This document shows, in pieces, positions 5,167-7,363 of a stretch of DNA of 7,363 bases. The notes beneath the pieces were generated by a model. It made no database searches and was not told the origin of the DNA. It was given only the letters and a program-made list of their open reading frames with translations. Origin of the DNA: an uncultured Gluconobacter sp. (GTDB taxonomy: Bacteria > Pseudomonadota > Alphaproteobacteria > Acetobacterales > Acetobacteraceae). The position numbers and the translations under genes are program-made. How positions within the stretch are numbered: position 1 is the first letter of the stretch; each line of letters opens with the position of its first letter. The stretch is taken from contig CALFLO010000131.1 in NCBI GenBank assembly GCA_937880175.1, positions 1 through 7,363 of the forward strand, read 5' to 3'.

Positions 5167-7338
5167 GTGAAGTCAGGCCGCCGACCACTTTCTTTTTCTG
5201 TGTCAGTCGTTTCTGTGTCCTGCATGCTGGGCATGGCGGCGGTTTTCTGCGCGCCTCTGCCGGTGGTGGCAAAGGCGTCGAAAGCGGCTGCGAATGCCAA
5301 GCCGGTGTCGGACGGGACAACCGATCCCGCCATTGCCTATGCCGTCACGCTGACGCCGACGAAACAGGCGGATCTCGATGCCGCAATCGCCGCGTCCTCG
5401 CAGCTCAAGTCGCTTCAGACGTCTCATTCCGTTGGAGCCTATGCGCTCGCGGGGCGCATCCGCAGCGATTATGATCGTATCAACAGCGCGCTTGAATCGC
5501 AGGGATATTATGCGGGCTCGGTGAAGATCAGTGTGAAGGCTGGCGCACAGAGCGTGGACGGCAAGGACCCGTCCCTGCCGGATATCCTCAAGGCGCTCGC
5601 CAAAGGGCAGAAGGTCGCCATCACGATTTCCGCGACGCTCGGGCCGAGGTTTAGTCTGGGAACCGTGGCGTTGACCACCCCCCCACAGGCGCCTCCCGCA
5701 GCATCCGTTCCCGCGCCTGCGCCCACGACGCCTACGGCTGCCGCACCCGCCATGAAGGACCCGACCGCGAAGGCGCCTGTTACAAAGGCTTCGGCCAAGG
5801 CTTCATCGGACAAAGCCGCGCCTGTCGCAGCACCCGCCGCAGCCGTTGCCGCGACTTCGGAACAGGCGATCGCGCAGGCTCAGCCTGTCAGTCTTCTGCC
5901 TGAGGAGCGCAAGGCGTTTGGTTTATCCTCCGGCCAGCCTGCGGTGGCTGCGGACGTGCTGGCGGCGCAGAACGGGCTGCTCGGCCAGCTTCAGGAAGAG
6001 GGCTACGCCACGGCAAGCGTCTCGACGCCTCTGGCCTATCTGAAGCCGCAGACACATACGCTGGATATCGTGTTCCGGGTGAGCCGCGGGCCGAAGGTTG
6101 TGATCGGCCCGATCAGCATGACGGGGCTGACACATACCAATCAGCGCTATCTCATGAACCGGCTGGAACTGAAGGAAGGCGAGCTTTACCGCCCCTCCCG
6201 GATCGAGGCCGCGCGTCAGGATCTGGCAGGGACAGGCGTGTTTGCGTCCGTTCAGGTCCGCAATGCGCCGCCGATCATCACCCTTCCGCCCTCGCGCACG
6301 CTCATGCCAGGCATTCTTCAGGCCATGCCGATCGAGTTCGGTTTCAAGGAAGCCAAGCGGCGTACGCTCTCGGCGGAAGTCGGGTATTCGACCGATCTTG
6401 GCGGCCGTGTGGGTGTGAGCTGGACGCATCACAATCTGCTGGGCAATGCCGAACAGCTTCGTCTGACGGCCCTGATCACGGGGCTTGGCGGCTCGGCGCA
6501 GCAGGGGCTGGGCTATGACGTCTATGCGGATTTCATGAAGCCGGATTTTCTGTCCAAGGGGCAGAACCTCAGCGTGCGTCTCGAAGGCATCCGCCAGCTT
6601 CTGTATTCCTATCACCAGACCGCCGTTATCGGCCGGGCAGGGCTTAACCGGCATATCGGGCGGTACTGGAATATTTCGGGCAGCGTGATGGGCGAGCAGG
6701 AGCAGATCCAGCAGTTCGGTGACACGAGAAGCTATTTCATTGTCTCGGCACCCCTGAACGCCACGTTTGACAGCACCCAGCTTTCCAATCCGATCGACCC
6801 TGCAACGCATGGTCTGCGGGCATCGCTTTCAGTGACGCCATCGGAATCGCTGGAAAGCGGCTCCTCGTTCTTCACACTGCTGTCGGCGCAGGTCTCGACC
6901 TATTTCGATCTCAAACATCTTGGCATTTCCCGGCCTGGACGGAGCATCATTGCCGTCCGAGGCATCGTGGGCTCGGTTCAGGGCGCATCCACCTACCAGA
7001 TCCCGCCTGATCAGCGGCTCTACGCCGGTGGTCCGGCAACGGTGCGCGGGTTCCGTTATCAGGGTGTCGGGCCGCAATACGGCAAGACGAAATACGGTAT
7101 CGGCGGCACGTCCATGGATGCGGGTAGCGTCGAGTTCCGCCAGCGCCTGCCGATGAATCTGGGTTTTGCCGGGTTCGTGGATGCCGGTCAGGTGGGGACA
7201 GGGTCGCGGCCGGGGCAGGGAACGCTGCGGGTCGGCTATGGTGGGGGCGTGCGGTATTTCACGCCGATCGGGCCGATCCGCGTGGATGTGGCGCTGCCGA
7301 TGAACCTCGCGGGGTACGGCGAGAAAGGGGGCCTGTAA
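5167..7338 (+). CDS. tamA: TamA-like Omp85 outer-membrane assembly protein, C-terminal strand cut by a stop
   Basis: From GTG 5167 the product has 723 residues. TamA is the outer-membrane part of the TAM complex, which with inner-membrane TamB aids autotransporter assembly and lipid transport. The N-terminus is a good signal peptide (KSGRR, then a hydrophobic stretch, likely cleavage after AKA at 35-37). POTRA-like modules cover about 57-170, 245-315 and 316-400. Between the first two lies a Pro/Ala/Lys/Ser-rich insertion (about 170-243). The barrel spans about 400 to the end. It has HHNLLGNAEQL (421-431), the lid-loop motif VRGF (626-629) in RLYAGGPATVRGF, and the late-strand signature YFTPIGPIRVDVA (697-709). 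The protein stops at GGL, short of the usual last strand; the same frame past TAA reads FSLGETVG. The signal peptide argues against the longer GTG 5077 start. tamB would be expected just beyond the window. Confidence 0.9.
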   Translation: MKSGRRPLSFSVSVVSVSCMLGMAAVFCAPLPVVAKASKAAANAKPVSDGTTDPAIAYAVTLTPTKQADLDAAIAASSQLKSLQTSHSVGAYALAGRIRSDYDRINSALESQGYYAGSVKISVKAGAQSVDGKDPSLPDILKALAKGQKVAITISATLGPRFSLGTVALTTPPQAPPAASVPAPAPTTPTAAAPAMKDPTAKAPVTKASAKASSDKAAPVAAPAAAVAATSEQAIAQAQPVSLLPEERKAFGLSSGQPAVAADVLAAQNGLLGQLQEEGYATASVSTPLAYLKPQTHTLDIVFRVSRGPKVVIGPISMTGLTHTNQRYLMNRLELKEGELYRPSRIEAARQDLAGTGVFASVQVRNAPPIITLPPSRTLMPGILQAMPIEFGFKEAKRRTLSAEVGYSTDLGGRVGVSWTHHNLLGNAEQLRLTALITGLGGSAQQGLGYDVYADFMKPDFLSKGQNLSVRLEGIRQLLYSYHQTAVIGRAGLNRHIGRYWNISGSVMGEQEQIQQFGDTRSYFIVSAPLNATFDSTQLSNPIDPATHGLRASLSVTPSESLESGSSFFTLLSAQVSTYFDLKHLGISRPGRSIIAVRGIVGSVQGASTYQIPPDQRLYAGGPATVRGFRYQGVGPQYGKTKYGIGGTSMDAGSVEFRQRLPMNLGFAGFVDAGQVGTGSRPGQGTLRVGYGGGVRYFTPIGPIRVDVALPMNLAGYGEKGGL

Positions 7339-7363
7339 TTCAGCCTCGGGGAGACGGTGGGCT
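7339..7363 (+). other. Continuation of the tamA frame beyond the stop
   Basis: These 25 nt read F-S-L-G-E-T-V-G in the tamA frame. That fits the final beta strand of Omp85 proteins (a pattern like FYIGLGPEL at the end of E. coli TamA, from memory). A GTG at 7357 preceded by GGGGAG (7348-7353) at only 3 nt is a less likely start for the next gene. The window ends before the frame closes. Confidence 0.45.

Noticed and set aside
5212..5280. Lipoprotein signal in the TamA N-terminus
   Set aside because: Two cysteines lie in the hydrophobic segment, but neither is preceded by a lipobox, and an AKA signal peptidase I site follows, as expected for a barrel protein.
4922..5320. N-terminal extension of plsC by 133 codons
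   Set aside because: The extension is Pro/Arg/Thr-rich, overlaps the tamA signal peptide region on the other strand and has no family similarity. PlsC proteins begin shortly before the membrane segment, which fits ATG 4921.
4962..5474. A 170-codon plus-strand frame overlapping the tamA start
   Set aside because: It is in a different frame from the clear TamA signal peptide and POTRA sequence, is Cys/Arg/Gly-rich, and has no recognisable domain.
5923..6810. A 295-codon minus-strand open frame inside tamA
   Set aside because: The plus strand encodes a conserved Omp85 barrel through this region. The antisense frame has no motif and only reflects high GC content.

Overview
The window carries six genes of a high-GC alphaproteobacterium. 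The family is most likely Acetobacteraceae (a Gluconobacter or Acetobacter relative). This is an inference from the protein style and gene order, because no rRNA or other marker is present. No mobile element, tRNA, rRNA or CRISPR array was seen.

Positions 1-3718, minus strand, hold the tightly packed conserved cluster miaB - phoH (ybeZ) - ybeY - corC (ybeX), transcribed from high to low coordinates. Every junction overlaps: 7 nt for miaB/phoH, 32 nt for phoH/ybeY, and a 4-nt ATGA for ybeY/corC. corC runs off the left edge. The genes serve tRNA modification (MiaB), ribosome and RNA quality control (PhoH-like ATPase, YbeY endonuclease) and a CBS-domain protein linked in other bacteria to magnesium and ribosome homeostasis. 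lnt commonly follows corC in this cluster but would lie outside the window.

Positions 3719-3964 form a 246-nt gap with no convincing gene. Positions 3965-4921, minus strand, encode a membrane-anchored PlsC-type acyltransferase, which often precedes miaB in alphaproteobacteria. Its start lacks a Shine-Dalgarno sequence. A candidate promoter lies so close to the ATG that the transcript could be leaderless.

Positions 4922-5166 are the divergent regulatory region, with two perfect inverted repeats and a TTGACA hexamer. Positions 5167-7338, plus strand, encode a TamA-type Omp85 outer-membrane protein (signal peptide, POTRA domains, 16-strand barrel) with a long Pro/Ala/Lys-rich insertion between the POTRA modules. 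PlsC (phospholipid synthesis) and TamA (outer-membrane biogenesis) both fit an envelope theme.

The most notable observation is at the right edge. The tamA frame closes with TAA at 7336-7338, but the same frame continues immediately as FSLGETVG, which resembles the last beta strand of TamA/Omp85 proteins. The stop sits where a tyrosine codon would be expected, so the allele looks truncated just before its C-terminal beta signal, unless this is a sequence error. No wholly new system is evident; most of the window is conserved core genome.
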